A stretch of DNA of 64,000 bases. Origin: Comamonas sp. SCN 67-35. Lineage in GTDB: Bacteria > Pseudomonadota > Gammaproteobacteria > Burkholderiales > Burkholderiaceae_C. A program made the translations under genes and the position numbers. The first letter of the stretch is position 1. Each line of letters opens with the position of its first letter. Shown here piece by piece: positions 26,257 to 36,076 of the stretch. A model generated the notes under the pieces. The model was not told where the DNA came from and did no database searches. It was given only the letters and a program-made list of their open reading frames with translations. Location: the NCBI GenBank assembly GCA_001725255.1, contig MEFV01000007.1, positions 1 to 64,000 of the forward strand, read 5' to 3'.

Positions 26257-27395
26257 TGAACCACTGGCACCGCATCCAGCCCCAGCCGTCGTATTGTGGC
26301 TGCCGCTTCGTTGGCCTGCGCCGTCGAGGTGAACGGCCCCACCCGCACGCGCTGCAACACCTTGCTCCCCGGGCGCGTCAGGACATCCACCTCGACCGGC
26401 AACCCCTCCTTGCGCAGGCGCTCGCGGGTTCGCGCCGCGTTGGCCGGGTCGGCAAAGGCGCCGACATGGATGTAGAGCTCGCGCATCTGCGAGACAGGCT
26501 CCGGCGCTTCAGCCGGCTGCCGCCCTTCGCCGGCCTTCTGCCCGGCTCGCGACGGCGCAAGGTACGGGCCACCGGCCGTCCTGGTCTTTCTCCCAGTGGT
26601 TGCGGTTTCATGGCCCTTCGCTGCCAGGGTGGCCAAGGCGGCCTCGGTTTCACCCTGCACCGCTTGTGCTTCGTTCACATCGAACGGCGGCACCCTGGCA
26701 GACTCGGCTTGCCGCTCCGGCGGTGGCGGCTGCGTCTGGGCTGCCGGCACTGGCGGCTGTGGCGCAACCGTCACCGCCCCCGTCACCTCGGGCGCGCCAT
26801 GCCCGGGCACCGGGCCCAGCCTGCCAGCGCCGCCCCATGGCAAGGCAAGCATCGCTGCGGCCGCGCACGCCAGCGCACCCAGCGCTGCAATCAGCCACAT
26901 CCTGCGCGGGGAAGGCGCGGCCGACTGCAGTTGGTCCAGTGCCTGCTGCATCGTCCGCGATCGCGCCACCACCGCCTCGATACGGCGCCGCGCATCACGA
27001 TGAACCAGGGCATCGCCCCACAGGCCGAGCGCCATGACGCTGGCAAGCCACAGCGCCATCACCACACCCGCGAGCACACCCCCCGGCAGCAGCGCCCGGT
27101 CGTGCGCGAACACCACGGCCGCCACGGCCCCCCATGCCCATGCCAGGTAAACCACCAGCCCGCGCCACAATGAACGGAACGCCAACCACATCGGCCCCGC
27201 GATGGCCGCCGCCCAGTTCCACAACGGGATGGCGCGGCCCGCCGCATCGAGTCGCGCAAAGGCGGACAGGTAATGCTCAACGCCCGATGTCCCGATGGCT
27301 GCCATGCCGAGCCGGGTAGCCAGACGGGCCGGACCGTCCGGCTGCCCGGGCGTGCCAGCCGATTGGGGTAATGTTCCGGCGATCGTGTCCTGCAT
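26253..27395 (-). CDS. DUF2628-like membrane protein with SPOR domain
   Basis: This is a 380-residue membrane protein. Residues about 35-150 contain a DUF2628-like segment (PLWNWAAAIAGPMWLAFRSLWRG) followed by two hydrophobic spans, with another span at about 170-190. A Pro/Ala-rich linker leads to a C-terminal SPOR domain (about 305-380; LYIHVGAFADPANAARTRERL, then QRVRVGPFTSTAQANEAAATI). SPOR domains bind denuded septal peptidoglycan, so a role at the division site or cell wall is plausible. It precedes the I78 lipoprotein gene with overlapping stop and start. Confidence 0.8.
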   Translation of the reverse strand: MQDTIAGTLPQSAGTPGQPDGPARLATRLGMAAIGTSGVEHYLSAFARLDAAGRAIPLWNWAAAIAGPMWLAFRSLWRGLVVYLAWAWGAVAAVVFAHDRALLPGGVLAGVVMALWLASVMALGLWGDALVHRDARRRIEAVVARSRTMQQALDQLQSAAPSPRRMWLIAALGALACAAAAMLALPWGGAGRLGPVPGHGAPEVTGAVTVAPQPPVPAAQTQPPPPERQAESARVPPFDVNEAQAVQGETEAALATLAAKGHETATTGRKTRTAGGPYLAPSRAGQKAGEGRQPAEAPEPVSQMRELYIHVGAFADPANAARTRERLRKEGLPVEVDVLTRPGSKVLQRVRVGPFTSTAQANEAAATIRRLGLDAVPVVQ

Positions 27396-27669
27396 GAGCG
27401 ATGGATGACTGGGCGCGTCGGCCTCGAGCCCAACAGCGCAGGAATTATGCGTTACCCGCCTTCCATACGCGCTCCGCCCCGCGCCCATGGCTGTGCTCGC
27501 GGCAGCACGCATATATCATTGGCTGTCGTGCATCGCACCCATTGCGTGTATCGTGCGAACCCCGCGCGAGAGTGCAAACGCAAAGCTGCTGCACTCGCGC
27601 GACCGAATTCGAACGATACCTTGCCCCGTAGCGGGATTGTGGGTGCCCGTGTTTCCGCCATCAGTACCC

Positions 27670-30174
27670 ATGCCAGCTCACAGCGCCACGGACAGAACTT
27701 CGCCACGGGCCAGCGCCCAGCCTCCCCTCGGGCCGGATGCGTTTGCCGCCCTCGTGGCACACATTCCGGGCACGGTGTTCCGCTCGGAAGCCACGGCGCC
27801 CTGGCACGTGCGCTTCATGAGCGGCACCCATGAAGTGAGCACGGGCCGCAGCGTGCATGAGTACCTTGCGGACGGCGAGCTCTACCTCACACTCATCCAC
27901 CCGGACGACCACCCGGGCTTCACGCAGACCTTCTCGCAGGCGCTGGCCGAGCGCCGCCCTTACGTCGCCGAGTACCGGGTCCTTCACTGCGACGGCAGCT
28001 GGCACTGGGCACGCCAGCACGCCAGAGGTGTCTATGCCGAAGACGCAACCATCCTGTTCGTGGACGGTGTGATCTTCGACATCAGCGCCGAACGCAGGGA
28101 GCAGGAAAGGGTCAGGAAACTGGCGAACGCGCTGCCCGTGGCCGTCTACCAATCCCGGCTGGACGAAAACGATCGCCCCCGCATGCTGTACATCAGCGAC
28201 GCGATCGAGCAGCTGACGGGCTACTCGGCGCAAGCCGTCATGGCGGACCTGCTCATCCTCTTCTCGCGCATCCACCCGAAGGACCTGCCGGGCTTCGTCG
28301 CGGCCGACGCCCAGGCCTTTCACGCCCGCGCGGAGTTCGCCCAGGAGGTGCGCTTTTTTCGCGCCGATGGCCAGGAGCGCTGGATGTCCGTCAAGTCCTC
28401 GCCCTACACGACGGAGGACGGCGAAATCGCCTACCAGGGCTTCATGGAGGACATCACCGAGCGCAAGTTGGCCGAAGAGAGAGTGCGCGCGAGCGAATCC
28501 TTCCTGCAACAGATTTTCGACACGTCCAACGTCGCGATCTTCCTGGTGAACCCGCAGGGCATCATCACGCGAGCCAACCGCAAGATGGCGCAGATGTTCG
28601 GGTGCACCATCGAGCAGCTCACCGGCGCACCCTATGTCAGCCTCGTGGACCCCGTGGAGCGCCAGGCCGGCCACCGGAAGATGCTGGCCCTGCTCGCCAG
28701 CGACATCGATTCGGTCAACCTCGAGCGGCTTTACCTGCGCCACGACGGAAAAACATTCTGGGGCAACCTGACGGGCAAACGCTTCAATGGCAGCGACGGC
28801 ACCGAATACGGACTGATCGGCGTGATCATGGACGTCAGCGAACGCAGGCGGGCCGAGGAGGAAGTGCGCAACCTCGCGTTCTACGATCCGCTGACCAACC
28901 TGCCCAACCGCCGCCTGCTGCTCGACCACCTGCAGACGTGCATCGATGCATCCACGCGCAACGGCCTGTACGGCGCGCTGATCTTCATCGACCTCGATAA
29001 TTTCAAGACGCTCAACGACTCGCTCGGGCACGACGTCGGAGACCAGCTCCTGCGGGCGGTGGCCGGACGCCTGCAATCGGTCGTGCGCAAGGGCGATACC
29101 GTGGCGCGCCTGGGAGGCGATGAATTCGTCGTCGTGCTCGGCAGCCTGGACGCTTCCGCCCTGATCGCCGCCAGAATGGCCAATGGCGTGGGGCTCAAGA
29201 TCATCGAGCAGATGAACTCACCCTACGAGTTGCAGCACAACGCGGTGCGCAGCACCCCGAGCCTGGGCATCGCCCTGTTCAGGGGCAATGAATCGAACAT
29301 CGACGAACTGCTCAAGCATGCGGACCTCGCGATGTACCAGGCGAAGACGGGCGGGCGCAACACCCTGCGCTTCTTCGACCCCGAGATGCAGGAGCGCATC
29401 AACGCCCGTGCGCTGATCGAGAGCGAGCTGTACGACGCCATGGAAAAGCGGCAATTCCTGGTGTATCTGCAGCCCCAGGTGAACATCTACGGCGACTGCA
29501 TAGGCGCCGAAGCCCTCGTGCGCTGGAACCATCCGGTCAAGGGCATCATTTCTCCGACACAGTTCATCGCCATTTCCGAAGAGACCGGGCAAATCCGCGC
29601 CATCGGCCACTGGGTGCTGTATGAAGCCATGCGCCTGCAAAGGCGGTGGCAGGCCAACATCGCGACGCGGGACATCGTCGTCGCCATCAACATCAGCGCG
29701 CGACAGTTTCACCTGGCCTCTTTCGTCAACGAGATAGAGCAACTGCTGGAAAGCACCGGCGCGGACCCGAGCCGACTGCAATTCGAACTGACCGAAAGCG
29801 TGCTCCTGAACGACGCTGACGACGCCATCGCCAAGATGCTGGCGATGCAGGCCCTGGGCATCGGATTCGCGCTCGACGATTTTGGAACGGGTTACTCGTC
29901 GCTTGCCTACCTCAAGCGCCTGCCGCTGCGCCAGATGAAAATCGACCAATCGTTCGTGCGCGACATCCTGAGCGACCCGAACGACCTGGCCATCTGCCGT
30001 TCCATCATCGTGCTCGCCGCCAGCCTAGGCCTGCACGTCATTGCCGAGGGCGTTGAAACCCGGGAGCAATGGGAGCTGCTGCGCGCGGAGGGCTGCGAAG
30101 AGGCCCAGGGGTTCCTCTTTGCCGGGCCGATGCCAGAAGATGAATTCGTGCGCTGGCTGGATGTCGGTGCGTAG
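27670..30174 (+). CDS. PAS-GGDEF-EAL c-di-GMP signalling protein
   Basis: This is an 834-residue protein with no obvious membrane span. Three PAS regions (about 30-145, 150-275 and 280-400) precede a GGDEF domain (about 400-560) and an EAL domain (about 580-830). The cyclase motif is intact (ARLGGDEFVVVL) with an RxxD I-site (RKGD) five residues before it. The phosphodiesterase residues are also intact: EALVRW, NISARQF, ELTES, DDFGTGYSS, KIDQSF and AEGVET. Both making and breaking c-di-GMP are therefore possible, with PAS input setting the balance. The ATG at 27670 is chosen; the frame is open further upstream, where a GTG at 27642 is also possible. It is monocistronic. Confidence 0.93.
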   Translation: MPAHSATDRTSPRASAQPPLGPDAFAALVAHIPGTVFRSEATAPWHVRFMSGTHEVSTGRSVHEYLADGELYLTLIHPDDHPGFTQTFSQALAERRPYVAEYRVLHCDGSWHWARQHARGVYAEDATILFVDGVIFDISAERREQERVRKLANALPVAVYQSRLDENDRPRMLYISDAIEQLTGYSAQAVMADLLILFSRIHPKDLPGFVAADAQAFHARAEFAQEVRFFRADGQERWMSVKSSPYTTEDGEIAYQGFMEDITERKLAEERVRASESFLQQIFDTSNVAIFLVNPQGIITRANRKMAQMFGCTIEQLTGAPYVSLVDPVERQAGHRKMLALLASDIDSVNLERLYLRHDGKTFWGNLTGKRFNGSDGTEYGLIGVIMDVSERRRAEEEVRNLAFYDPLTNLPNRRLLLDHLQTCIDASTRNGLYGALIFIDLDNFKTLNDSLGHDVGDQLLRAVAGRLQSVVRKGDTVARLGGDEFVVVLGSLDASALIAARMANGVGLKIIEQMNSPYELQHNAVRSTPSLGIALFRGNESNIDELLKHADLAMYQAKTGGRNTLRFFDPEMQERINARALIESELYDAMEKRQFLVYLQPQVNIYGDCIGAEALVRWNHPVKGIISPTQFIAISEETGQIRAIGHWVLYEAMRLQRRWQANIATRDIVVAINISARQFHLASFVNEIEQLLESTGADPSRLQFELTESVLLNDADDAIAKMLAMQALGIGFALDDFGTGYSSLAYLKRLPLRQMKIDQSFVRDILSDPNDLAICRSIIVLAASLGLHVIAEGVETREQWELLRAEGCEEAQGFLFAGPMPEDEFVRWLDVGA

Positions 30175-30266
30175 CCCACGCGGGGCCGCCGCGTCTTCTC
30201 GCACAGGTGGTCTGGGCTCAAAGAACACGGGGCAACAATGAACTGGCGCTCGGCAAGTTCCAAAAA

Positions 30267-30963
30267 ATGGGGAAGGTGGTCCCGTCTGGAACACTGGAAG
30301 CACGCAAGCTGGCATCCGGTGCAACCATGTTTTACTGGCGAGTCACGCTCGGTGGCAAGACGACCCGCGAGCCTATCGGCACGTACGATTCAAGCGCGCC
30401 TCCCAAGAGCCTGCAACCGACAAGCCGGGGCTATTCGATTTTGGCGGCGATGCGCGCCGCCGAAGCGCTTGCGACGCAGCACCGCGCCATCTAGATCGAG
30501 GCGGTTACGCTGGCGTGAAAGCCTCAGAAAACGAAGCCAGGGCCAAGGCCGAAACCGCCAAGGTTGAAGCCGCGCAGTACACATTGAAGGCGCTGCTGAC
30601 CGACTACTGCGACCACCTGGAAGCTCTAGGCCGCGTGTCGCACCGTGAGGCGCGCAGCATCCTTACTTTGCACGTCACGAAAGCATGGCCGAAGATCGCC
30701 GCGCTATCCGCGTGGGCGAAAGAAGTACCGCACCGCATTGAGGACTTCCAAGCCAAGCGCATCCGCTCTGGCGTGGAGACGCTACTGGCCAGCGCGAAAG
30801 TGAGCAGTGATATTCGCGGGCGACTTCAATCGCATGGCATTTCGGGGGTGCAAGCGAGGCATTACGACGGTTACGACTACGACCCGAAAAGCGCCAAGCC
30901 CTTGAAATTTTGTTGAGGCTGTTGGGATACCCTGATGACGCTGCCGAGAATGACAGGGAATAG
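30267..30963 (+). pseudogene. Decayed tyrosine integrase
   Basis: Pieces of one phage-type integrase appear in three frames. The N-terminal part (30267-30494) reads MGKVVPSGTLEARK and FYWRVTLGGKTTREPIG. After a frameshift near 30490 it continues as GGYAGVKASENEARAKAE and LKALLTDYCDHLEALGR. The text then jumps from PKIAALSAWAK directly to C-terminal integrase text (VSSDIRGRLQSHGISGVQ, HYDGYDY), so most of the catalytic domain is gone. A second frameshift near 30900 is followed by LEILLRLLGYPDD up to a stop at 30963. It cannot make an active recombinase. It lies 92 bp after the GGDEF-EAL gene and marks a past insertion at the edge of the catabolic island. Confidence 0.75.
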
Positions 30964-31123
30964 ACAGGCGCCAACTGACTGAAGCGGCATGCGCCGGAAC
31001 GTATCGCCAACAAAATGAGGGAATCGACCGCACCGTACACTAAGGGCTTGGCTTGCCACACGCTCGTGCAAGCTGCTCGAACCCCCAAGGCCCAGCCATT
31101 CCCGATTGAACAGCCTTGCGCGC

Positions 31124-31618
31124 ATGGCACACCTTCGCACACACAGAACAAACACCGCGTCCTGCGCGCTTGGCAGTGATGCAGGCCGGAAGATAGATAC
31201 ATCGTTTCTGCGCTCCCAGGTGGGCTACAACGCCCGTCGCGCGGCGCTGCACATCATCGATGTGGTCGTGCAACGCCTGGCGGCGTATGACCTCAAGGTC
31301 GTGGAGATGTCGGTGCTGTCGCTGCTGGCGCACAACAGCGGCCTGACCTCGCGCCATGTATGCGCGGCGCTGAACATCATGCCCCCCAACCTGGTGGGGC
31401 TGGTGGCCAGGCTGGAGCGGCGTGCCCTGATCGAACGCCGTCCACATCCCAGCGACGGCCGCGCCATAGGGCTGTACCCGACCGAGGCAGGAATGAAGCT
31501 AATCACCGAGGTCGAAGGCGTCATCGAGCAGGCCGAGGTCGAGGCCGCCCCGCTTCTGTCCACCGCCGAGCGCCGAACGCTCATTGCCCTGCTGCAAAAG
31601 GTCTACGACAAGGACTGA
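31124..31618 (+). CDS. MarR-family transcriptional regulator
   Basis: This is a winged-helix repressor of about 164 residues. The core reads LKVVEMSVLSLLAHNSGLTSRHVCAALN, then PPNLVGLVARLERRALIERRPHPSDGRAIGLYPTEAG, which is the MarR recognition helix and DNA-contacting wing. The start is uncertain: the ATG at 31124 adds some 25 residues before similarity begins, and no strong ribosome site is seen. It lies 379 bp before an ABC importer and 13 kb from the ech/vdh promoter. MarR proteins control hydroxycinnamate genes in Sphingobium (FerC), Rhodopseudomonas (CouR) and Acinetobacter (HcaR), typically responding to the CoA thioester. That role is inferred here. Confidence 0.85.
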   Translation: MAHLRTHRTNTASCALGSDAGRKIDTSFLRSQVGYNARRAALHIIDVVVQRLAAYDLKVVEMSVLSLLAHNSGLTSRHVCAALNIMPPNLVGLVARLERRALIERRPHPSDGRAIGLYPTEAGMKLITEVEGVIEQAEVEAAPLLSTAERRTLIALLQKVYDKD

Positions 31619-31912
31619 TTGCGCGGCACCCACGGGGCAATAGCCCTTCTGCCTCGCTTCCGGACGAACCCGCCTGCCGGCGCACCTGGGCCCGTCGCGC
31701 GCTGCGCTGCCCGCGGGACGCTGGCCCGCCGCGCCAGCCGCTTGCCCCGGGCGCCAGCCCGACGGATCCATCCACACACCGGGCTCGCGCGTGCCCAAGG
31801 CTTCATCCTGCCCTGGAAATCAGGCGACCGGATTCTCGTGATCCGTGAGGAGTTCCCCAGCGAGCACCAAGGGTAAGTACTGATAAAAAATCCGACTCGA
31901 CGACTTGATTTA
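31619..31912. other. Gap before the importer operon, no gene seen
   Basis: This GC-rich stretch between the MarR gene and the AT-rich operator has overlapping open frames on both strands but no recognisable protein. The last part (31880 onward) turns AT-rich and probably forms the importer promoter region. Confidence 0.5.
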
Positions 31913-31927
31913 GTTATTATTCATAAT
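31913..31927. promoter_or_regulatory. Candidate MarR operator before the importer
   Basis: GTTATTATTCATAAT is a near-palindrome (GTTAT-n5-ATAAT) in an AT-rich patch 70 bp before the binding-protein start. A matching site, GTTATCATAAATAAC, lies between ech and vdh at 44324-44338; 11 of 15 positions agree. The size and symmetry fit a MarR-type operator. Confidence 0.5.
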
Positions 31928-31997
31928 CAAAATTCAGGCCTTCCAACGCAGCAGGATGCCGTCCATCTTTTCATCCATCGACGACAGGAAATACGCC

Positions 31998-33134
31998 ATG
32001 AAACTACTTCGCCCCTCGCTCGCCGCCGTACTCACGTTCGCCTTCCTCGGAGCCGCGCAAGCCGACATCACGGTCGGCGTGGTGCAGCCGCTGACCGGCC
32101 CCGCCTCCGGCCTGGGCATCCCGGTAAAGAACGCCATTGCCATCTGGCCCAAGACGGTAGCCGGGGAAAACATCAAGCTCATCATCCTTGACGACGCGAG
32201 CGACCCCACCGCCGGTGTAAAGAACGCGCAGCGCTTGGTCACCGAAGACAAGGTGGACGTCATCGTCGGCTCGACCGCCACACCTGTGGCGATACCCATG
32301 GCCGACGTGGCAGCCGCGTCGGGCACGCCGCAACTGGCCACCTCGCCCGCGGCCCTGCCCGAGGGCAAGGACAAATGGACCTTCCGGTTGACGCAGAGTA
32401 ACGCGGTAATGGCCCACGCCGTGGTGGCCCACATGAACAGGCACGGCATCAAGACCGTGGGCTTCCTTGGCTATACCGATGCCTATGGCGAGCTGTGGAT
32501 CAAGGGCTTCGCCGAGGAGGCCGACAAGGTGGGCATCAAGGTGATTGCCACCGAGCGGTTCGCCCGCACCGACACCAGCGTCACGGCGCAGGCGCTCAAG
32601 CTGGTCGCGGCCAAGCCTGATGCCATCCTGATCGCCGCCTCGGGCAGCGGCGCTGGCATGCCGCAAAAGGCCGTGAAGGAGCGTGGCTACCAGGGCAAGG
32701 TGTACCAGACGCACGCCGCCGCCACCCGCGACCTGATGCGCACCGCCGGCAAGGACGCGGAAGGAGCCTTCGTGGTCACCGGCCCAGGCCCGCTGGCCTC
32801 GCAGCTGCCTGACAGCCACCCCTCCAAGGCGCTGTCAATTGCCTACGTCGAGTCGTACGAGAAAGCCTACGGGGCCAATACGCGCAACCAGTTCGGCGCC
32901 CACGGCTTCGATGCCTACGTCGTGCTGGAAAAGGCGGTACCCGTGGCCCTGAAGACCGCGAAACCCGGCACGCCGGAGTTTCGCGCCGCATTGCGCGACG
33001 CGTTCGAGAACATGGGGCGCACCGTAGTGTCGCAAGGTGTGCTCATGTGGACACCCAGCGATCACTGGGGCTTCACCAACGAGACGGGTGTGATGCTGAA
33101 GGTCGTCGGCGGTGAGTTCAAGGTCGAGCCGTAA
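31998..33134 (+). CDS. ABC importer substrate-binding protein, branched-chain type
   Basis: This is a 378-residue periplasmic binding protein with a Sec signal peptide ending AAQA before DITVGVV. The mature part is a type I periplasmic-binding fold (PLTGPASGLGIPVKNA, VDVIVGSTATPVAIPMA, TVGFLGYTDAYGELW), as in LivK. The ATG at 31998 has AGGA at 9 nt. It heads a four-gene importer operon. The context, with ferulate-type genes nearby and a likely shared operator, suggests an aromatic acid substrate like that of CouP of Rhodopseudomonas palustris, rather than an amino acid. That is inference. Confidence 0.93.
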   Translation: MKLLRPSLAAVLTFAFLGAAQADITVGVVQPLTGPASGLGIPVKNAIAIWPKTVAGENIKLIILDDASDPTAGVKNAQRLVTEDKVDVIVGSTATPVAIPMADVAAASGTPQLATSPAALPEGKDKWTFRLTQSNAVMAHAVVAHMNRHGIKTVGFLGYTDAYGELWIKGFAEEADKVGIKVIATERFARTDTSVTAQALKLVAAKPDAILIAASGSGAGMPQKAVKERGYQGKVYQTHAAATRDLMRTAGKDAEGAFVVTGPGPLASQLPDSHPSKALSIAYVESYEKAYGANTRNQFGAHGFDAYVVLEKAVPVALKTAKPGTPEFRAALRDAFENMGRTVVSQGVLMWTPSDHWGFTNETGVMLKVVGGEFKVEP

Positions 33135-33215
33135 GCCACCCGTTTCGCAAAGTCCGATGCATACAGGGGTGACCACCCCTGCGTGCGGGCGGCAACATCT
33201 TCCTGGATTTCTGAC

Positions 33216-34256
33216 ATGGATTTCACCATCGCCAGCGTGCTCACGCTGGACGGTCTGACCAATGGCGCAGTCTATGCGCTGCTGGGCATGGGCATCGTCC
33301 TGATATTCGCGGTCACGCGGGTCATCTTCATTCCGCAGGGCGAATTCGTCGCCTATGGCGCGCTCACGCTGGCGGTCTTCCAGATGGGTCAGGTCCCAGG
33401 CACGGTGTGGCTGCTGTTCATCCTTGCCGCCATCGCGTCAGCAATGGAATTCTTCACCATCTGGCGTCATCATGGCAGTGTCCGCCACGCGATCAAGGCG
33501 GCGCTACGCACCGCACTGCCCGCGGTGGTCGTCGGTCTGGTCGCCCTGTGGGCGGCTCCACACCGTTTCCCGCTGCTGGTGCAGGCCCTGCTGTCGCTGG
33601 CGATCGTCACGGCCTACGGCCCGCTGGTCTACCGCGTCGCCTATCAGTCGCTGGCAGGTGCCAGCATCCTGGTGCTGCTGATCGTCTCCGTTGGCGTGCA
33701 TTTCGCGATGACGGGGCTGGGCCTGCTGTTCTTCGGTGCCGAGGGCTTTCGCAACCCTCCATTCTGGGATGCACGCCTGGACCTCGGGCCGATCACGCTG
33801 AGCGGTCAGGCCTGCATCATCTTTCTCGCCTCGGCGGCGCTCATCGTGCTGCTGTGGCTGCTGTTCGAGCGCAGCCTGTACGGCAAGGCGCTGCAGGCAA
33901 CCGCCGTCAACCGACTGGGCGCGCGGCTGATGGGCATTTCCACCGAGGGCGCCGGGCGGCTCACGTTTGCCGTGACGGCCCTGATCGGCGCGCTCTCCGG
34001 TCTGCTGATCGGCCCGACCACCACGGTGTTCTACGACTCGGGGTTTCTCATTGGCCTCAAGGGCTTCGTAGTGGCGGTGATCGCCGGTCTGCACAGTTAT
34101 CCGGGCGCGCTGCTGGGGGCGCTGGGCGTCGGACTGATCGAGTCCTTCGGTTCGTTCTGGGCCAGCGCCTTCAAGGAGGTGATCGTCTTCACCATCGTGC
34201 TGCCCGTGCTGCTGTGGCGGTCCCTGCGTTCTCCCCATCTCGACGAGGAGCATTGA
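33216..34256 (+). CDS. ABC importer permease, LivH type
   Basis: This is a 346-residue inner-membrane permease with about eight to ten hydrophobic segments. The LivH pattern is seen at the start ([38 protein letters not shown]) and in the late [24 protein letters not shown] and [26 protein letters not shown], which includes the EAA-like ATPase contact. A loop of roughly 100 residues after the second span is longer than in E. coli LivH. Its stop is 1 bp before the next start, so it is tightly coupled to the fused permease-ATPase. Confidence 0.92.
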   Translation: MDFTIASVLTLDGLTNGAVYALLGMGIVLIFAVTRVIFIPQGEFVAYGALTLAVFQMGQVPGTVWLLFILAAIASAMEFFTIWRHHGSVRHAIKAALRTALPAVVVGLVALWAAPHRFPLLVQALLSLAIVTAYGPLVYRVAYQSLAGASILVLLIVSVGVHFAMTGLGLLFFGAEGFRNPPFWDARLDLGPITLSGQACIIFLASAALIVLLWLLFERSLYGKALQATAVNRLGARLMGISTEGAGRLTFAVTALIGALSGLLIGPTTTVFYDSGFLIGLKGFVVAVIAGLHSYPGALLGALGVGLIESFGSFWASAFKEVIVFTIVLPVLLWRSLRSPHLDEEH

Positions 34257-34257
34257 A

Positions 34258-36075
34258 ATGGACGCCTTGTCTCCATCGCTGAAGGCCGACGACAGCGCAC
34301 CCGTGCCCAGCCCCCTGCGCACCTGGGGGCTGCCTGCGCTGGCCGTGGCGTTGGCCACCATCGCGCTGCTGCCGCTGCCCGATTTCTGGATCATCCAGCT
34401 CAACTACATCGGCATCTATACCCTGCCCGTGCTCGGCCTGGTGCTGTTGACCGGCGTCTGCGGCCTGACCTCATTCGGACAGGCGGCGTTCGTCGGCGTG
34501 GGGGCCTACACCACCGCCTATCTGACGACTCAAATGGGCCTTTCGCCCTGGCTCACACTCTTCATGGGTCTGGGCATCACCACCGTCAGCGCCCTGCTGA
34601 TAGGCGCCATCACGCTGCGCATGTCGGGCCACTACCTGCCGCTGGCCACGCTGGCCTGGGCGCTGGCGCTGTACTACCTGCTGGGCAATCTGGACGCGCT
34701 GGGCAAGTACGACGGCATTCTGGGCGTGCCGGGGCTCGAGCTGGCGGGCCTGGAGCTGGGCAAGCTGCGTCCCTTCTACGCCCTTGTGTGGCTGATTGCG
34801 CTGCTCGCCTGCGTGGCCGTGGCGCGTCTGCTCGATTCCCGCACGGGTCGCGCCGTGCGCGCCCTGGCAGGCGGCACGCAGATGGCCGAGGCCATGGGCG
34901 TGGACACCTTCCGCTACAAGGTCGGCGTGTTCGTGTTCGCGGCGCTTCTGGCGTCTGTCTCAGGCTGGCTGTTCGCCCACTTCCAGCAGACGGTTAACCC
35001 CTCGCCCTTCGGGCTGCAGATGGGCATCGAATACCTGTTCATGGCCGTGCTCGGTGGCGCGGGCCACGTGTGGGGCGCCATCGCCGGCGCGGGCATCGTC
35101 AAGCTGCTCGAAGACCAGTTGCAGGTGCTGCTGCCCAAGCTGATCGGCACCAGTGGAAACTATGAGCTGATCGTCTTCGGCATCCTGATCGTGCTGGTGC
35201 TCAAGTACCTGCCCGACGGCCTGTGGGAGGCCATTGACCGCCGCATACCGCGCGCGCACCGCAGGCAGGACTGGGCCCAGGCGCCTGCCCTGCCCGTGCA
35301 GCCCAAGCCCGAGGCGGACAGCCTGATGCTGGACGTGCGTGCCATCCGCAAGGAGTTCGGCGGGCTGGTCGCGGTCAACGACATCAGCTTTCAGATTCGC
35401 GCCGGACAGATCACCGGGCTGATCGGCCCCAACGGGGCGGGCAAGTCCACCACCTTCAATCTCATCACCGGCGTGCTCGAGCTGACCGGCGGCGAGGTGC
35501 TGTTTCGAGGCGAGCGCATCAGCGGCCTGGGCTCGCGCGAGATCGCACGTCGCGGCGTAGCGCGCACCTTTCAGCACGTGAAGATGGTGCCCGACATGAC
35601 GGTGCTGGAGAACGTGGCGCTGGGCGCCCACCTGCGCAGTCACAAGGGGGCACTGTCGGCCATGCTGCGGCTCGACCGCGCCGAGGAGCGTCAGCTGTTT
35701 GCCGAAGCCGAGCGCCAGCTGCGCCGCGTGGGCATGGGCGCCTACCTGCACCACAAGGCGGGGGACCTTTCCATGGGCCCGCAGCGCCTGCTGGAAATTG
35801 CACGCGCGCTGTGCGTCGACCCGGCTCTGCTGCTGCTCGACGAGCCCGCCGCCGGTCTGCGCCACAAGGAAAAGCAAGAGCTGGCCGAGGTGCTGCGCGC
35901 GCTGCGCGCCGAAGGCATGGCCATCCTTTTGGTCGAACACGACATGGGCCTGGTGATGGACATCTGCGACCACATCGTGGTGATGGAGTTCGGCACCCAC
36001 CTCATGGAAGGCACGCCTGCCCAGGTGCAGCAAAGCGACAAGGTGCGCGCCGCCTACCTCGGAACAGAACACTGA
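34258..36075 (+). CDS. Fused LivM-type permease and LivG-type ATPase
   Basis: This 605-residue protein joins two importer parts. Residues about 25-330 are a LivM-like permease (LTGVCGLTSFGQAAFVGVGAY, EAMGVDTFRYKVGVFVFAALLASVSGW, GGAGHVWGAIAGA). After a linker, about 355-600 is an ATPase with Walker A GLIGPNGAGKSTT, Walker B LLLLDEPAAGL and the switch His in LLVEHDMGLVMDICD. The signature motif is LSMGPQR, where the usual Gln of LSGGQ is replaced by Pro. Fusions like this occur in Burkholderiales. The protein would pair with the LivH-type permease and the separate LivF-type ATPase. Confidence 0.93.
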   Translation: MDALSPSLKADDSAPVPSPLRTWGLPALAVALATIALLPLPDFWIIQLNYIGIYTLPVLGLVLLTGVCGLTSFGQAAFVGVGAYTTAYLTTQMGLSPWLTLFMGLGITTVSALLIGAITLRMSGHYLPLATLAWALALYYLLGNLDALGKYDGILGVPGLELAGLELGKLRPFYALVWLIALLACVAVARLLDSRTGRAVRALAGGTQMAEAMGVDTFRYKVGVFVFAALLASVSGWLFAHFQQTVNPSPFGLQMGIEYLFMAVLGGAGHVWGAIAGAGIVKLLEDQLQVLLPKLIGTSGNYELIVFGILIVLVLKYLPDGLWEAIDRRIPRAHRRQDWAQAPALPVQPKPEADSLMLDVRAIRKEFGGLVAVNDISFQIRAGQITGLIGPNGAGKSTTFNLITGVLELTGGEVLFRGERISGLGSREIARRGVARTFQHVKMVPDMTVLENVALGAHLRSHKGALSAMLRLDRAEERQLFAEAERQLRRVGMGAYLHHKAGDLSMGPQRLLEIARALCVDPALLLLDEPAAGLRHKEKQELAEVLRALRAEGMAILLVEHDMGLVMDICDHIVVMEFGTHLMEGTPAQVQQSDKVRAAYLGTEH

Positions 36076-36076
36076 C

